Source: an uncultured Clostridia bacterium (lineage in GTDB: Bacteria > Bacillota > Clostridia > Oscillospirales > Acutalibacteraceae). Taken from it: a DNA stretch of 56,966 nucleotides. Made by a program: the position numbers and the translations under genes. Shown one piece after another: positions 32,366 through 41,366 of the stretch. Position 1 is the stretch's first letter; each line of letters opens with the position of its first letter. The notes beneath the pieces were generated by a model. It did no database searches. It worked only from the letters and a program-made list of their open reading frames with translations, and had not been told where the DNA came from. The stretch is taken from assembly GCA_947652665.1 (NCBI GenBank), contig CANTDZ010000002.1, positions 1-56,966 on the forward strand, in the 5' to 3' direction.

Positions 32366-33103
32366 ATGGTAGAGGTGAAAAGCATCCAGAAATCCTTTGG
32401 CGGCACGGAAGTACTGAAAGGCGTAGACCTGAAAGTCGAGCAGGGCGATGTGGTGGCCATCTTAGGCCCCAGCGGCTCCGGCAAGACGACCCTTTTGCGC
32501 TGCATGAATTTTTTAGAGCGCGCCCAGTCTGGCCAGCTCATTTTCGACGGCCGCACCTACGACCTGCACAAGATCACGAAAAAAGAGATTGCCCAAATAC
32601 GCCGCAAGACGGCTTTCGTGTTCCAAAACTACAACCTGTTCTTGAACAAGACGGCCCTGCAGAACGTCACCGAGGGCCTTACCATAGCCCGCAAGATGGA
32701 TAAGGCAAAAGCCGAAGAAATCGCCCGGGGGGCCCTGGAAAAGGTAGGCCTCTCCGACCGCTGCGACTATTACCCCAGCCAGCTTTCCGGCGGGCAGCAG
32801 CAGCGCGTAGCCATTGCCCGGGCTTTGGCCGTGGACCCGGAGATCATCTACTTCGACGAGCCCACCTCGGCCCTGGACCCGGAGCTGACCGGCGAAGTGC
32901 TTACGGTCATGCGCAAGCTGGCGGAGGAGGGCATGACCATGCTGGTGGTCACCCACGAGATGGGCTTTGCGCGCAACGTTTCCAGCAAAGTCGTCTTCAT
33001 GGAGGACGGCGTGGTGGTAGAATCCGCGCCTTCCAAGGAGTTTTTCGAGAACCCGCGCTCCGAGCGCACCCGGGAGTTTATAAGGCTCATCCAACAAGAG
33101 TGA
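32366..33103 (+). CDS. polar amino acid ABC transporter, ATP-binding protein
   Basis: A 245-residue ATPase of the GlnQ/HisP type: Walker A LGPSGSGKTT (about residues 33-42), Q-loop VFQNYNLF, signature LSGGQQQR, Walker B IIYFDEPTSALDP, switch VVTHEM. It begins 2 nt after the permease gene. The stop is followed by 50 nt and then a truncated copy of the binding-protein gene before the complete one. Confidence 0.96.
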   Translation: MVEVKSIQKSFGGTEVLKGVDLKVEQGDVVAILGPSGSGKTTLLRCMNFLERAQSGQLIFDGRTYDLHKITKKEIAQIRRKTAFVFQNYNLFLNKTALQNVTEGLTIARKMDKAKAEEIARGALEKVGLSDRCDYYPSQLSGGQQQRVAIARALAVDPEIIYFDEPTSALDPELTGEVLTVMRKLAEEGMTMLVVTHEMGFARNVSSKVVFMEDGVVVESAPSKEFFENPRSERTREFIRLIQQE

Positions 33104-33152
33104 GCCTTTCTATAACTAAATATAATAAAGAGTTTTGTGAGGAGAAGCCAAG

Positions 33153-33314
33153 ATGAAAACGAAAAAGCTCATTGCACTTCTCATGGTTCTTGTGATGGCC
33201 CTGTCCCTGGCAGCCTGCGGCGGGGACAGCTCCACGGCCTCCACAGTCTCTCCAGGCCCTGGCGGTGGGCCCCGGGATGATCTGTTCCGGCGAGCCTTCC
33301 TATACCAAATATAA
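33153..33314 (+). pseudogene. truncated duplicate of the binding-protein gene
   Basis: This 53-codon reading frame repeats the leader, ribosome site and lipoprotein signal peptide (MKTKKLIALLMVLVMALSL, lipobox LAAC) of the complete gene at 33342, then diverges after about codon 32 and stops. The copies align from roughly 33106-33245 and 33295-33437 with few differences. The middle segment (33246-33294) is not obviously from the same gene. It would encode at most a short lipopeptide; I read it as the scar of a partial tandem duplication. Confidence 0.75.
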
Positions 33315-33341
33315 TAAAGAGTTTCGAAAGGAGAAAACAAC

Positions 33342-34172
33342 ATGAAAACGAAAAAACTCATTGCACTTCTCATGGCCCTTGTGATGGCCCTGTCTCTGGC
33401 GGCCTGCGGCGGCGGGGACAGCTCTACGGCCTCCACGGCGTCCGGCGGGGAAGAAGCCGACCTGCTGGCACAGATCCAGGAGAAAGGTGAGATCACCGTG
33501 GCCATGGAGGGCACGTGGGCCCCCTGGACGTTCCACGACGAGGACGACAACCTGGTGGGCTACGATGTGGAAGTGGCCGAGAAGGTCGCCGAGAAGCTGG
33601 GCGTAAAGGTCAACTTCGTAGAGGGCGAGTGGGACAGCCTGCTGGCCGGCCTGGATTCCGGCCGCTATGACGTGATGGTCAACGGCGTCAGCGTGGACGA
33701 GGAGCGCAAGGAAAAGTACGATTTCAGCATCCCCTACGCCGCCAACCGCACCGCCGTCATCGTGCGCAATGAGACGGAAGACATCCAGTCCATGGATGAC
33801 CTGGACGGCAAGCGTACGGCCAACACCCTGAACAGCACCTACGCCAAGATCGCGGAGGAGCATGGGGCCGAGGTCACCAACGTGGACGACCTGAGCCAGA
33901 CCTTCGAGCTGCTGTTCGCCGGGCGCATTGACGCCACCCTCAACGACGAGGTAGCTTACTACGACTACATGAAGAACCATCCGGACGCCGAGATCAAGAT
34001 CGCGGTTTTGAGCGACGATGTAGTACAGGTGGCCATCCCCCTGCGCAAGGGCGAGGAGACCCGCACCCTGCGGGAGGCCATTGACAAGGCCCTCACCGAG
34101 CTCAGCGAGGACGGTACCCTGACCGAGCTTTCCGAGAAATATTTCGGCGTAGACATCTCCCAAGTGGAGTGA
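33342..34172 (+). CDS. amino acid ABC transporter, substrate-binding lipoprotein
   Basis: A 276-residue family 3 solute-binding protein. The signal peptide ends in the lipobox LAAC (Cys about 21), followed by a Gly/Ser linker. GTWAPWTFHDEDDNLVGYDVEVAEKVAEKLG and the ligand-site segment DVMVNGVSVDEERKEKYDFSIPY are typical of the polar amino-acid group. ATG 33342 follows GAAAGGAG. It completes the uptake operon begun at 31689. Confidence 0.94.
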   Translation: MKTKKLIALLMALVMALSLAACGGGDSSTASTASGGEEADLLAQIQEKGEITVAMEGTWAPWTFHDEDDNLVGYDVEVAEKVAEKLGVKVNFVEGEWDSLLAGLDSGRYDVMVNGVSVDEERKEKYDFSIPYAANRTAVIVRNETEDIQSMDDLDGKRTANTLNSTYAKIAEEHGAEVTNVDDLSQTFELLFAGRIDATLNDEVAYYDYMKNHPDAEIKIAVLSDDVVQVAIPLRKGEETRTLREAIDKALTELSEDGTLTELSEKYFGVDISQVE

Positions 34173-34217
34173 TTTTGGCCCGAACAAAATTTTTCTGGAA
34201 TTTTTCGTCCCAGGCCC

Positions 34218-34246
34218 TTGTAATCTTGTGAAAAATGCATTAAAAT
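34218..34246 (+). promoter_or_regulatory. probable promoter of the GAPDH gene
   Basis: TTGTAA (34218-34223), 17-nt spacer, TAAAAT (34241-34246), 43 nt before the start codon. Confidence 0.55.
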
Positions 34247-34289
34247 AGGAGTATGCAAAACCCTATACCAATTTCAGGAGGTTTTACCA

Positions 34290-35303
34290 ATGTCTGTTAA
34301 AGTTGCAATCAATGGTTTCGGCCGTATCGGCCGTCTGGCTTTCCGCCAGATGTTCGGCGCTGAGGGCTATGAGATCGTAGCCATCAACGATCTGACCAGC
34401 CCCAAGATGCTGGCTCACCTGCTCAAGTACGATTCCGCTCAGGGCCGCTATGCTCTGGCCGACAAGGTCGAGGCTGGCGAGGATTCCATCACCGTCGACG
34501 GCAAGACCATCAAGATCTATGCCGAGAAGGACGCCAAGGATCTGCCCTGGGGCGCCCTGGATGTAGACGTCGTGCTGGAGTGCACCGGCTTCTACTGCTC
34601 CCTGGCCAAGAGCCAGGCTCACATCGATGCTGGCGCTAAGAAGGTTGTCATCTCCGCTCCCGCTGGCAGCGACCTGAAGACCATCGTGTACAGCGTTAAC
34701 GAGAAGAACCTGACCGCTGAGGACAAGATCATCTCCGCCGCTTCCTGCACCACCAACTGCCTGGCCCCCATGGCTGACACCCTGAACAAGTACGCTCCCA
34801 TCCAGAGCGGCATCATGACCACCGTGCACGCCTTCACCGGCGACCAGATGGTTCTGGACGGCCCCCATCGTAAGGGCGACCTCCGCCGCGCCCGCGCTGC
34901 TGCTGTGAACATCGTTCCCAACTCCACCGGCGCTGCCAAGGCTATCGGCCTGGTTATCCCCGAGCTGAACGGCAAGCTTATCGGCTCCGCCCAGCGCGTA
35001 CCCGTACCCACCGGCTCCACCACTCTGCTGGTTGCCGTTGTTAAGGGCGAGAACGTGACTGTTGAGGGCATCAACGCTGCCATGAAGGCTGCTGCTTCCG
35101 ATTCCTTCGGCTACACTGAAGAGCCCCTGGTATCCTCCGATATTATCGGCATCACCTACGGCTCCCTGTTCGACGCTACCCAGACCATGGTCACCGAGAT
35201 CGGCGACGGTCTGTATCAGGTCCAGGTTGTTTCCTGGTATGACAACGAGAACAGCTACACCAGCCAGATGGTCCGCACCATTAAGTACTTCGCTTCCATC
35301 TAA
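34290..35303 (+). CDS. gap: glyceraldehyde-3-phosphate dehydrogenase, type I
   Basis: A 337-residue glycolytic enzyme that oxidises glyceraldehyde-3-phosphate with NAD+ and phosphate. The N-terminal [16 protein letters not shown] is the dinucleotide-binding loop; [13 protein letters not shown] carries the catalytic Cys (about residue 153). [12 protein letters not shown] is the conserved C-terminal motif. Codon use is more biased (GCT, GTT, TCC) than in neighbours, as expected of a highly expressed gene. It stands alone between a promoter and a terminator. Confidence 0.98.
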   Translation: MSVKVAINGFGRIGRLAFRQMFGAEGYEIVAINDLTSPKMLAHLLKYDSAQGRYALADKVEAGEDSITVDGKTIKIYAEKDAKDLPWGALDVDVVLECTGFYCSLAKSQAHIDAGAKKVVISAPAGSDLKTIVYSVNEKNLTAEDKIISAASCTTNCLAPMADTLNKYAPIQSGIMTTVHAFTGDQMVLDGPHRKGDLRRARAAAVNIVPNSTGAAKAIGLVIPELNGKLIGSAQRVPVPTGSTTLLVAVVKGENVTVEGINAAMKAAASDSFGYTEEPLVSSDIIGITYGSLFDATQTMVTEIGDGLYQVQVVSWYDNENSYTSQMVRTIKYFASI

Positions 35304-35326
35304 GCTACGTGTAAAGACCGCATAAT

Positions 35327-35362
35327 AAAAGCCCTGCGGACAAAGCGCTGCAGGGCTTTTTT
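35327..35362 (+). terminator. Rho-independent terminator after GAPDH
   Basis: AAAAGCCCTGC (35327-35337)/GCAGGGCTTTT (35350-35360) with a T-run. Confidence 0.9.
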
Positions 35363-35387
35363 GTGCTCTATAGAAAAGGAGGGACAT

Positions 35388-36044
35388 ATGATTGACATCA
35401 AAACCTGGGCGGCGGAGCTTGCCCAAAAGCTGCAGAATGCCTTTGGGGCGCGCCTGCTGTTCGTAGGCTACCAGGGCAGCTATGGCCGGGGTGAAGCCAC
35501 CCCCGAAAGCGACATCGACATTGTAACCGTGCTGGACAAAGCAGGGCTTGACGACCTGGACGCCTACCGGGCCCTGGTGCGCTCCCAGCCGGAAGGGGAG
35601 AAGGCCTGCGGGTTCCTCTGCGGGGCGAAGGAGCTCATGGCCTGGCCCCGCTATGACCTGTACAGCCTGGTGCTGGACACGAAGCCCGTCTTAGGCGACC
35701 TGCGCACGCTGACGCCCCCGCTCACCGAGGACGACGCCCGGGAAGCCCTCCGCATCGGCGCGGCCAACCTATACCACGGGGCTGTGCACACCTTCCTTTA
35801 CAGCGAGGCCCCGGAGGAAGCCCTGCCGGAACTGCGCAAGGCGGCGTTCTTCTGCCTGCGGTTGTACGTGCTGCTGCGGGACGGCGTCTGCCACAACACC
35901 CGGCGGGAGCTGGAAGAAACGCTGGGCCTGGAGGGCCTGCCCACAAGGAAAGCCTACGAAAGGCTCATCCGCTGGTGCGGGGAGATTCTGGCCCCGGCCA
36001 CAGATGCCGCTTCAAATCCACCCGCCCGTCCGGCAGGAACGTGA
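35388..36044 (+). CDS. nucleotidyltransferase-domain protein
   Basis: A 218-residue protein whose N-terminal half carries the polymerase-beta-type nucleotidyltransferase motif GYQGSYGRGEATPESDIDIVTV (GS...DxD, about residues 26-47). The C-terminal half is helical, as in antibiotic-type or HEPN-linked transferases. Substrate unknown. ATG 35388 follows AAAGGAGG. The last 80 nt overlap the converging MGMT-type gene; the tail after EILAPATDA looks unlike protein selected for function and may result from loss of an earlier stop. Confidence 0.75.
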   Translation: MIDIKTWAAELAQKLQNAFGARLLFVGYQGSYGRGEATPESDIDIVTVLDKAGLDDLDAYRALVRSQPEGEKACGFLCGAKELMAWPRYDLYSLVLDTKPVLGDLRTLTPPLTEDDAREALRIGAANLYHGAVHTFLYSEAPEEALPELRKAAFFCLRLYVLLRDGVCHNTRRELEETLGLEGLPTRKAYERLIRWCGEILAPATDAASNPPARPAGT

Positions 36045-36291
36045 TGCCTTCCTGCTCCAGCATCTGCCGCTGGATTTCCTTGCCGCCAAAGGCCTGGTCG
36101 CAACAGAGAGTGCCGTCCCGGTAGATCACCCGGTGGCACGGAAGCCCTGCCGGGGCCCGGAACATAGCGGCTCCCACAATACGCGAGGCCCGGGGGCTGC
36201 CCGCCATCATGGCAATGTGGCCGTAGGTGCACACGGCGCCTGGGGGGATTTGCCGCACCAGTTCGTACACGCGCTTATTAAAATCCGACAT
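35965..36291 (-). CDS. MGMT/ATL-type DNA alkyl-base protein (C-terminal methyltransferase domain only)
   Basis: A 108-residue stand-alone version of the alkylguanine-DNA-alkyltransferase DNA-binding domain: PPGAVCTYGHIAMMAG is the helix-turn-helix part with the arginine-finger region ASRIVGAAM, and GLPCHRVIYRDG keeps the acceptor Cys (about residue 52). With PCHR intact it could transfer alkyl groups, unlike ATL proteins, where the Cys is replaced. It is translated from a start 10 nt downstream of the DUF3267 gene. Its 3' end overlaps the converging nucleotidyltransferase gene. Confidence 0.85.
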   Translation of the reverse strand: MSDFNKRVYELVRQIPPGAVCTYGHIAMMAGSPRASRIVGAAMFRAPAGLPCHRVIYRDGTLCCDQAFGGKEIQRQMLEQEGITFLPDGRVDLKRHLWPGPESPRTSG

Positions 36292-36301
36292 AGATGCCTC
36301 C

Positions 36302-36892
36302 TTACATATACCAAAAAAGCCCGCTGTTTGTGGACTGGATGGTGGCCCCTTTCGGCACCTGGCGGCGCACGCAGGATACGTTCATATAATCGGGCATGGG
36401 GGAGAGCAGCCCCATCACCGCCAGCGACCAGCAGACGCCCATCGTCTTGCTCCAGCCGGCAGGAGCCAGCAAAAACACCAGCAGCGGCACGATGCCGAGG
36501 ATAGTTGGCAAAAGGCTCATCACCACAAACCGCCGCCAGGAAAGGGGCTCGTGGCACACGGCGAAGGCCGCCATTTTCTGGGGGATGAGCCCCACATACA
36601 CGGTCGCGTCCTGGGGGAAGCACACGCCGTGCAGGTACTCATGGACGGGGATGAGCAGCAGTCCCAGCAGCACGCCCACAAAGAGCATCTCCACCTCCAT
36701 GGGGAACCGCCCCATGCGCCACGCCTTAAAAAAGAGCGCAACAAAGCACAGCAGCAGCGGCACCAGCCCATAGGGCAGCGTAGCGGCGGAAAGAGGGTCC
36801 GGGCAGCGCACAGGCTTGGCCCCGTAAGGGAGCATCTGCTCCGGGAACGCTGCATCCACATCCTTCATGCCCACCCATTTGATTTTTGGCAT
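36302..36892 (-). CDS. DUF3267 family membrane protein (putative metalloprotease)
   Basis: A 196-residue membrane protein with about four spans. LLLIPVHEYLHGVCFPQDATVYVG contains HExxH next to a membrane segment, the pattern of DUF3267 proteins, which resemble membrane-embedded zinc proteases; activity is unproven. AAAGGAGAATG precedes ATG 36892. It is followed 10 nt later by the MGMT-type gene, so the two are probably co-transcribed. Confidence 0.78.
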   Translation of the reverse strand: MPKIKWVGMKDVDAAFPEQMLPYGAKPVRCPDPLSAATLPYGLVPLLLCFVALFFKAWRMGRFPMEVEMLFVGVLLGLLLIPVHEYLHGVCFPQDATVYVGLIPQKMAAFAVCHEPLSWRRFVVMSLLPTILGIVPLLVFLLAPAGWSKTMGVCWSLAVMGLLSPMPDYMNVSCVRRQVPKGATIQSTNSGLFWYM

Positions 36893-36910
36893 AATACATT
36901 CTCCTTTATG

Positions 36911-36939
36911 TTGACAAACCTATTTGCAAGGTGTATACT
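36911..36939 (+). promoter_or_regulatory. promoter of the split-barrel flavoprotein gene
   Basis: TTGACA (36911-36916), 17-nt spacer, TATACT (36934-36939). Confidence 0.82.
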
Positions 36940-36977
36940 CACTTTGAAAAAGTCAAAGATAAGAAAGGCTGAGGAAA

Positions 36978-37445
36978 ATGAGAAGAAAAGACCGCGAAAT
37001 CACCGACCACTCCGAAATGTTAGCCATCTTGCAGAAATGCCGTATATGCCATGTGGGCATATCAGACGGCCCACGGCCTTATGTAGTCCCGATGAATTTT
37101 GGCGCGGAGTATGTGGACGGTGAATTTATCATCTATCTGCATGGAGCCAAGGAGGGCCGCAAAATCTCCATCCTATCACGCAATCCCGCGGTATGCTTCG
37201 AGGCCGACTGCGAATACACCCCCTTGGAGGGCAATACCCCCTGCTCATATAGCTGCACCTTTGCCAGTGTCATCGGCGAGGGGAAGGCCGAATTCTTAGA
37301 ATCCCACGAGGAAAAGGCCCATGCGCTTTCGGTCCTCATGCGCCACCAGACCGGCAAGGAGTTTGCCTTTACCCCGGCCCAGACCGATACCGTAGCGGTC
37401 ATACGGGTGCGGCTGCAGCTGGTCACGGCTAAGCGAAAAGCCTAA
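36978..37445 (+). CDS. pyridoxamine 5'-phosphate oxidase/NimA-like FMN-binding split-barrel protein
   Basis: A 155-residue split-barrel protein: CRICHVGISDGPRPYVVPMNFGAEY and IIYLHGAKEGRKISILSRNPAVCFEAD match the FMN-binding family related to 5-nitroimidazole reductases (NimA) and PNPOx. Enzymatic role unknown; such proteins often reduce small aromatic or nitro compounds. ATG 36978 follows a GAAAGGCTGAGG site. It is a single gene between two promoters. Confidence 0.86.
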   Translation: MRRKDREITDHSEMLAILQKCRICHVGISDGPRPYVVPMNFGAEYVDGEFIIYLHGAKEGRKISILSRNPAVCFEADCEYTPLEGNTPCSYSCTFASVIGEGKAEFLESHEEKAHALSVLMRHQTGKEFAFTPAQTDTVAVIRVRLQLVTAKRKA

Positions 37446-37526
37446 ATATACATCCTATTATAGCATAAAAAACCGTGGATTTTTTGACAAAAAGGTTACA
37501 AATTAGAAGCAAAAGCGTGTTCCCTC

Positions 37527-37555
37527 TTGAAAATCCCGAAGGGGTTTGCTATAAT
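37527..37555 (+). promoter_or_regulatory. promoter of the sugar ABC operon
   Basis: TTGAAA (37527-37532), 17-nt spacer, TATAAT (37550-37555), followed by a leader of about 75 nt. Confidence 0.75.
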
Positions 37556-37634
37556 ACCCTTCGAACGAGGCAGCCGGGAAAAAATGGCTGCCAAATATTA
37601 TCATATTTGTTTCATAATTTAGGAGGAAACAATC

Positions 37635-38648
37635 ATGAAAAAACTGATCGCACTTGTATTGGCTTTGGTCATGCTGTGCACCTGCTTTGCGGCTTGCGGC
37701 GACAGCAGCTCCAGCAGCACGGCTTCTACAGCGGGTACATCTTCTGCTGCGGCCGATGAGCCTTCTTCCGAGGCAACCGCTTCCGGCGAGAAGATGAAGA
37801 TCGGCATCCTGGCTCCTGCTGTTACCCACGGCTGGGTGGCTGGCGTGGCTTATTTTGCCGAGGCTCGCTGCAAAGAGCTGAGCGATACCGTTGAGTACCG
37901 CCTGCTGACCAGCAACAATGCGGAGGAAATGACCAACCAGATCGACGAGCTGAAGACCTGGGGCGCCCAGGCCGTCGTAGCGTTCCCCCAGTGGGAAGGC
38001 ATGGAAGACCCCATCAAGGGCCTTATCGATGATGGCATCCCGGTTGTAAACTTCGACATCGTCATTGACGTGGACGGCGTGTACCATGTGGCTGGCGACA
38101 ACGAGGACATGGGCACCCAGAGCGCCCAGTATATCGTGGACAAGATCGGCGAGACCGGCACCGTAGCCGTGCTGGAAGTCCCCTCCTCCGGCTCCGTTTC
38201 CGAGCTGCGCAAGAAGGGCTTTGAGGAGAAGATGGCGGAGATCGCCCCCGACATGAACCTCATTTACTACAACACCCAGTTCACCCGCGAGGACGGCCTG
38301 AAGGATTTCGCGGACGTGCTGGCTGCTAACGACACCATCGACGCCGTGTTCTCCATGGACGACGAGACTTCCATCGGCGTGCTCCAGGCTATCTCTGAGG
38401 CGAAGCGCACCGACGTTAAGGTTGTTACCGGCGGCGGCGGGTGCCAGGAGTACTTCAACATGATGCCCGAGAACGAGGACATTTGGATTCAGTCCGCTCT
38501 GTACAGCCCCGACATGGTCATGCAGGCTGTTGACATGGCTGTGTCCCTCCTCAAGGGCGAGTCTGTTGAGAAAGAGCTCATCATCCCCACCACCATCGTG
38601 GACCGTGCGAACTGCTCTGAGCATCTGGACGAGAAGTCTCCCTACTAA
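37635..38648 (+). CDS. sugar ABC transporter, substrate-binding lipoprotein (ribose/galactofuranose type)
   Basis: A 337-residue periplasmic-binding-protein type 1 lipoprotein. The signal peptide ends in FAAC (Cys about 21), followed by a Ser/Thr-rich linker of about 30 residues. IGILAPAVTHGWVAGVAYFAEARC and WGAQAVVAFPQWEGMEDPIK are typical of ribose/galactofuranose binders. AGGAGGAAAC precedes ATG 37635. A terminator between this gene and the ATPase gene probably makes the binding protein more abundant than the membrane complex. Confidence 0.92.
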   Translation: MKKLIALVLALVMLCTCFAACGDSSSSSTASTAGTSSAAADEPSSEATASGEKMKIGILAPAVTHGWVAGVAYFAEARCKELSDTVEYRLLTSNNAEEMTNQIDELKTWGAQAVVAFPQWEGMEDPIKGLIDDGIPVVNFDIVIDVDGVYHVAGDNEDMGTQSAQYIVDKIGETGTVAVLEVPSSGSVSELRKKGFEEKMAEIAPDMNLIYYNTQFTREDGLKDFADVLAANDTIDAVFSMDDETSIGVLQAISEAKRTDVKVVTGGGGCQEYFNMMPENEDIWIQSALYSPDMVMQAVDMAVSLLKGESVEKELIIPTTIVDRANCSEHLDEKSPY

Positions 38649-38674
38649 TTTCTACAATTAATATTTGGTAAACG

Positions 38675-38706
38675 AAAGGCTATGGCGTACTCGTCATAGC
38701 CTTTTT
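38675..38706 (+). terminator. intra-operon terminator after the binding-protein gene
   Basis: AAAGGCTATG (38675-38684)/CATAGCCTTT (38695-38704) with T's. I see no new promoter before the ATPase gene, so partial read-through is expected. Confidence 0.85.
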
Positions 38707-38731
38707 CCAAAATGAAGCGGAGGATAGGACC

Positions 38732-40237
38732 ATGACGCTGGAAATGCGCAATATTTATAAATCCTTCGGGGCCAACGACGTTCTGAAAGATATCACTTTT
38801 TCTATAGAGGGCGGGGAGATATGCGCCCTGCTGGGGGAAAACGGCGCGGGCAAGTCCACCCTGATGAACATTTTAGGCGGCGTGCTCCCGGCGGATTCCG
38901 GCAAGATCATGCTGGACGGGAAGGAAGTGCAGTTCCCTACGCCAGCCAAGTCTTTGGACGCCGGCATCGCCTTCATCCACCAGGAGCTCAACCTGGTCAA
39001 CGACCTGGCGATTTATGAGAATATGTTCATCGGCCGGGAACTAAAACGCAAAGGCGGCTTTTTGGACGCCCCTTCCATGATTTCCAAGTGCCAGGATGTT
39101 TTCGAACGCATGGACGTGGACATCGACCCCACGGTGATGGTGCGCGACCTGGACGCCTCGTATAAGCAGATCGTGGAGATTGCCCGGGCGCTTTTGATGA
39201 ACGCGTCCATCATCATCATGGACGAGCCCACCACAAGCCTTACCGATCCCGAGATCGAGCGGGTTTTTGACATGATGCGGACGCTCCAAAAGCAGGGGGT
39301 GGCCATGGTGTTCATCTCCCACAAGCTCAAGGAGGTGCTGGCGGTGTGCACCCGCTACACCGTCCTGCGGGACGGGGCTATGGTGGCCGCGGGCCCGGTG
39401 GAAGGGGTCACGGTGGACGAGCTGGCCACCCACATGGTAGGGCACCAGGTGCGCACGGAGTCCCTGCGGCAGGAGCGCGAGTTCGGCGCCGAAGTGCTGC
39501 GTGCCGAGCATTTGAGCCAGGAGCGCTTCCATGACGTGAGCTTCTCCATACGCGCGGGGGAGGTGCTGGGCTTCACGGGCCTTTTGGGCGACGGGCGCAG
39601 CGAGCTCTTCCAGGCGGTATTTGGCAGCGGCGGGCGCTACCAGGGGCAGCTCTATCTGGAAGGCCAGCCGGTGCAGGTGCACAGCACCCAGCAGGCCTTG
39701 GCGCTGGGAATCGGCTATGTGCCCCGGGACCGTAAGGAAAACGGCATCATCAAGGACATGGACATCTTGGAGAACGGCTCCATCGTCACCTGGCCCCGGC
39801 AGGCGCGCCTGGGCGTCATTGACTGGGGGAAGGTGCGGGAAGATTTCCACCGCCAGGTGGAGGGCCTGCGCATCAAGATGGACAGCGAGAAAAATGGCAT
39901 CGGCAGCCTGTCGGGCGGCAACCAGCAGAAGGTGGTGCTGGCCAAGTGGCTCAATGCCGAGCCTAAAGTCCTGATTTTCGACAACCCCACCCAGGGCGTG
40001 GACGTGGGCGCAAAGGAGGACATCTACGACACGATACTGGCCCTTGCAAACCAGGGCGTGGCCGTCGTAGTGCTCTCCAGTGAAGCCCAGGAGATCATCC
40101 GCCTGTGCGACCGGGCGGTGGTGCTGTACCACGGCCAGGTGCAGGGTGAGCTTGTGGGGGAGGAAATGACGGATCAGGAGATCATGCGCCTGGCAACGGG
40201 CGGAGAGACGAGAGAAAGGGTGGAGAGCATTGGATAA
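38732..40237 (+). CDS. sugar ABC transporter, ATP-binding protein (two nucleotide-binding domains)
   Basis: A 501-residue RbsA/MglA/YtfR-type ATPase with two ABC domains. The first has Walker A GENGAGKST (about residues 36-44) and Walker B ASIIIMDEPTTSLTD; the second has the usual degenerate Walker A (GLLGDGRSEL) and signature LSGGNQQKVVLAKWL with FDNPTQGVDVGAK. It energises uptake of the sugar bound by the upstream lipoprotein. ATG 38732 follows GGAGGATAGG. The permease gene starts within its last codons. Confidence 0.95.
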   Translation: MTLEMRNIYKSFGANDVLKDITFSIEGGEICALLGENGAGKSTLMNILGGVLPADSGKIMLDGKEVQFPTPAKSLDAGIAFIHQELNLVNDLAIYENMFIGRELKRKGGFLDAPSMISKCQDVFERMDVDIDPTVMVRDLDASYKQIVEIARALLMNASIIIMDEPTTSLTDPEIERVFDMMRTLQKQGVAMVFISHKLKEVLAVCTRYTVLRDGAMVAAGPVEGVTVDELATHMVGHQVRTESLRQEREFGAEVLRAEHLSQERFHDVSFSIRAGEVLGFTGLLGDGRSELFQAVFGSGGRYQGQLYLEGQPVQVHSTQQALALGIGYVPRDRKENGIIKDMDILENGSIVTWPRQARLGVIDWGKVREDFHRQVEGLRIKMDSEKNGIGSLSGGNQQKVVLAKWLNAEPKVLIFDNPTQGVDVGAKEDIYDTILALANQGVAVVVLSSEAQEIIRLCDRAVVLYHGQVQGELVGEEMTDQEIMRLATGGETRERVESIG

Positions 40238-41276
40238 CGCAGAGAAAAACAAGATGGGGTTGCTGGAAAGGTTCCAGAAAGCCTGGCGGCAGAACCCCTT
40301 ATTCAGCACGGGCATTGCGCTGATTGTGATGATCATCGTGCAGACGCTGGCGCTCACCATGAACTCCAGCTTCGCAAGCTTCGGGGACTGGTTCCAGAAC
40401 TGGCTCTTTAACTGGATCTCCCTGCTGCGCAACAATTCGGCCATCGGCATTATTGCACTGGGCATGACGTTCGTTATTATTTCCGGGGGCATCGACCTGT
40501 CGGTGGGCTCGGTGTACGTGGCGGTAGGCGCGTTCACCATGATGCTGCTGGACACAGGCACCAACGGCTGGCTGCAAAGCATGGGCCTGACGGGCATCCC
40601 GGCAATCCTGATTGCGCTGGTGCTGGCCATGGTGTTTGGCGGGGCCCTGGGCGAGTGCAACGGACTGCTCATTTCTTACGGCCGTATGCCCCCGTTCATT
40701 GCGACCCTGGGCGCCATGCAGATCCTGCGCAGCGTGACCCAGTATTTCATGAAGCTGCAAAGCCCCACCCTGCCCGAAGACTACAAGGGCATCGCACGCT
40801 TTTCCATTGGCGGCCAGCAGCTCATGCCCATCCTGTATTGGGCGATTTTGGCGGCAGCCATGTACTTTATCTCCAAGCAGACGACCTTTGGCCGCTACGT
40901 GTTCGCCATTGGTTCTAACGAGCGCACCACGCGGCTGTCCGGTGTAAACGTGCGCAAGGTTAAGCGCCGGGTCTATGCGCTGACGGGCTTCCTGGTGGCC
41001 ATTGCCGCCATTATCCAGACCTCCCGCATCGGCTCCATGGACTACGCCAGCGCGGGCTCCGGCTTTGAGATGGACGCCATCGCGGCGGTGATTGTGGGCG
41101 GCACCAGTATGTCGGGCGGCCGGGGCTCCATTGTGGGCACGGTGTTCGGCACGCTGATTGTGGCGGTGATGAACAACCTTCTGAACCTCATCGGCGTCGA
41201 CCCCTACCTGAGCGCGGCCTTCAAGGGCGCTATCATCATCGGGGCCGTGCTGCTGCAGCGCAAGGACAAAGCTTAG
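40230..41276 (+). CDS. sugar ABC transporter, permease
   Basis: A 348-residue permease of the RbsC/YtfT family with about ten spans. AIGIIALGMTFVIISGGIDLSVGSVYV and AAVIVGGTSMSGGRGSIVGTVFGTLI are the conserved family signatures. TTG 40230 overlaps the ATPase stop by 8 nt, implying translational coupling, with GGGTGGAG upstream. Only one permease gene is present, so it probably acts as a homodimer. No sugar kinase or isomerase lies beside it. Confidence 0.94.
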   Translation: MDNAEKNKMGLLERFQKAWRQNPLFSTGIALIVMIIVQTLALTMNSSFASFGDWFQNWLFNWISLLRNNSAIGIIALGMTFVIISGGIDLSVGSVYVAVGAFTMMLLDTGTNGWLQSMGLTGIPAILIALVLAMVFGGALGECNGLLISYGRMPPFIATLGAMQILRSVTQYFMKLQSPTLPEDYKGIARFSIGGQQLMPILYWAILAAAMYFISKQTTFGRYVFAIGSNERTTRLSGVNVRKVKRRVYALTGFLVAIAAIIQTSRIGSMDYASAGSGFEMDAIAAVIVGGTSMSGGRGSIVGTVFGTLIVAVMNNLLNLIGVDPYLSAAFKGAIIIGAVLLQRKDKA

Positions 41277-41277
41277 A

Positions 41278-41334
41278 AATTGTAATTGATATAACGGAAT
41301 TGTAATTTACATCCCTCCTTTTTTGTGGTATACT
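41278..41334 (+). promoter_or_regulatory. promoter with a pair of 10-bp direct repeats
   Basis: TTTACA (41306-41311), 17-nt spacer, TATACT (41329-41334). AATTGTAATT is repeated exactly at 41278-41287 and 41298-41307, two helical turns apart, touching the -35 box: a possible regulator site for the following two genes. Confidence 0.6.
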
Positions 41335-41366
41335 GTGTGCAGGAACCCAAAAAGGAGGGATTTTCT

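Noticed and set aside
39041..40672. A 543-codon minus-strand frame opposite the sugar ATPase
   Set aside because: Shadow of a two-domain ABC ATPase with intact motifs.
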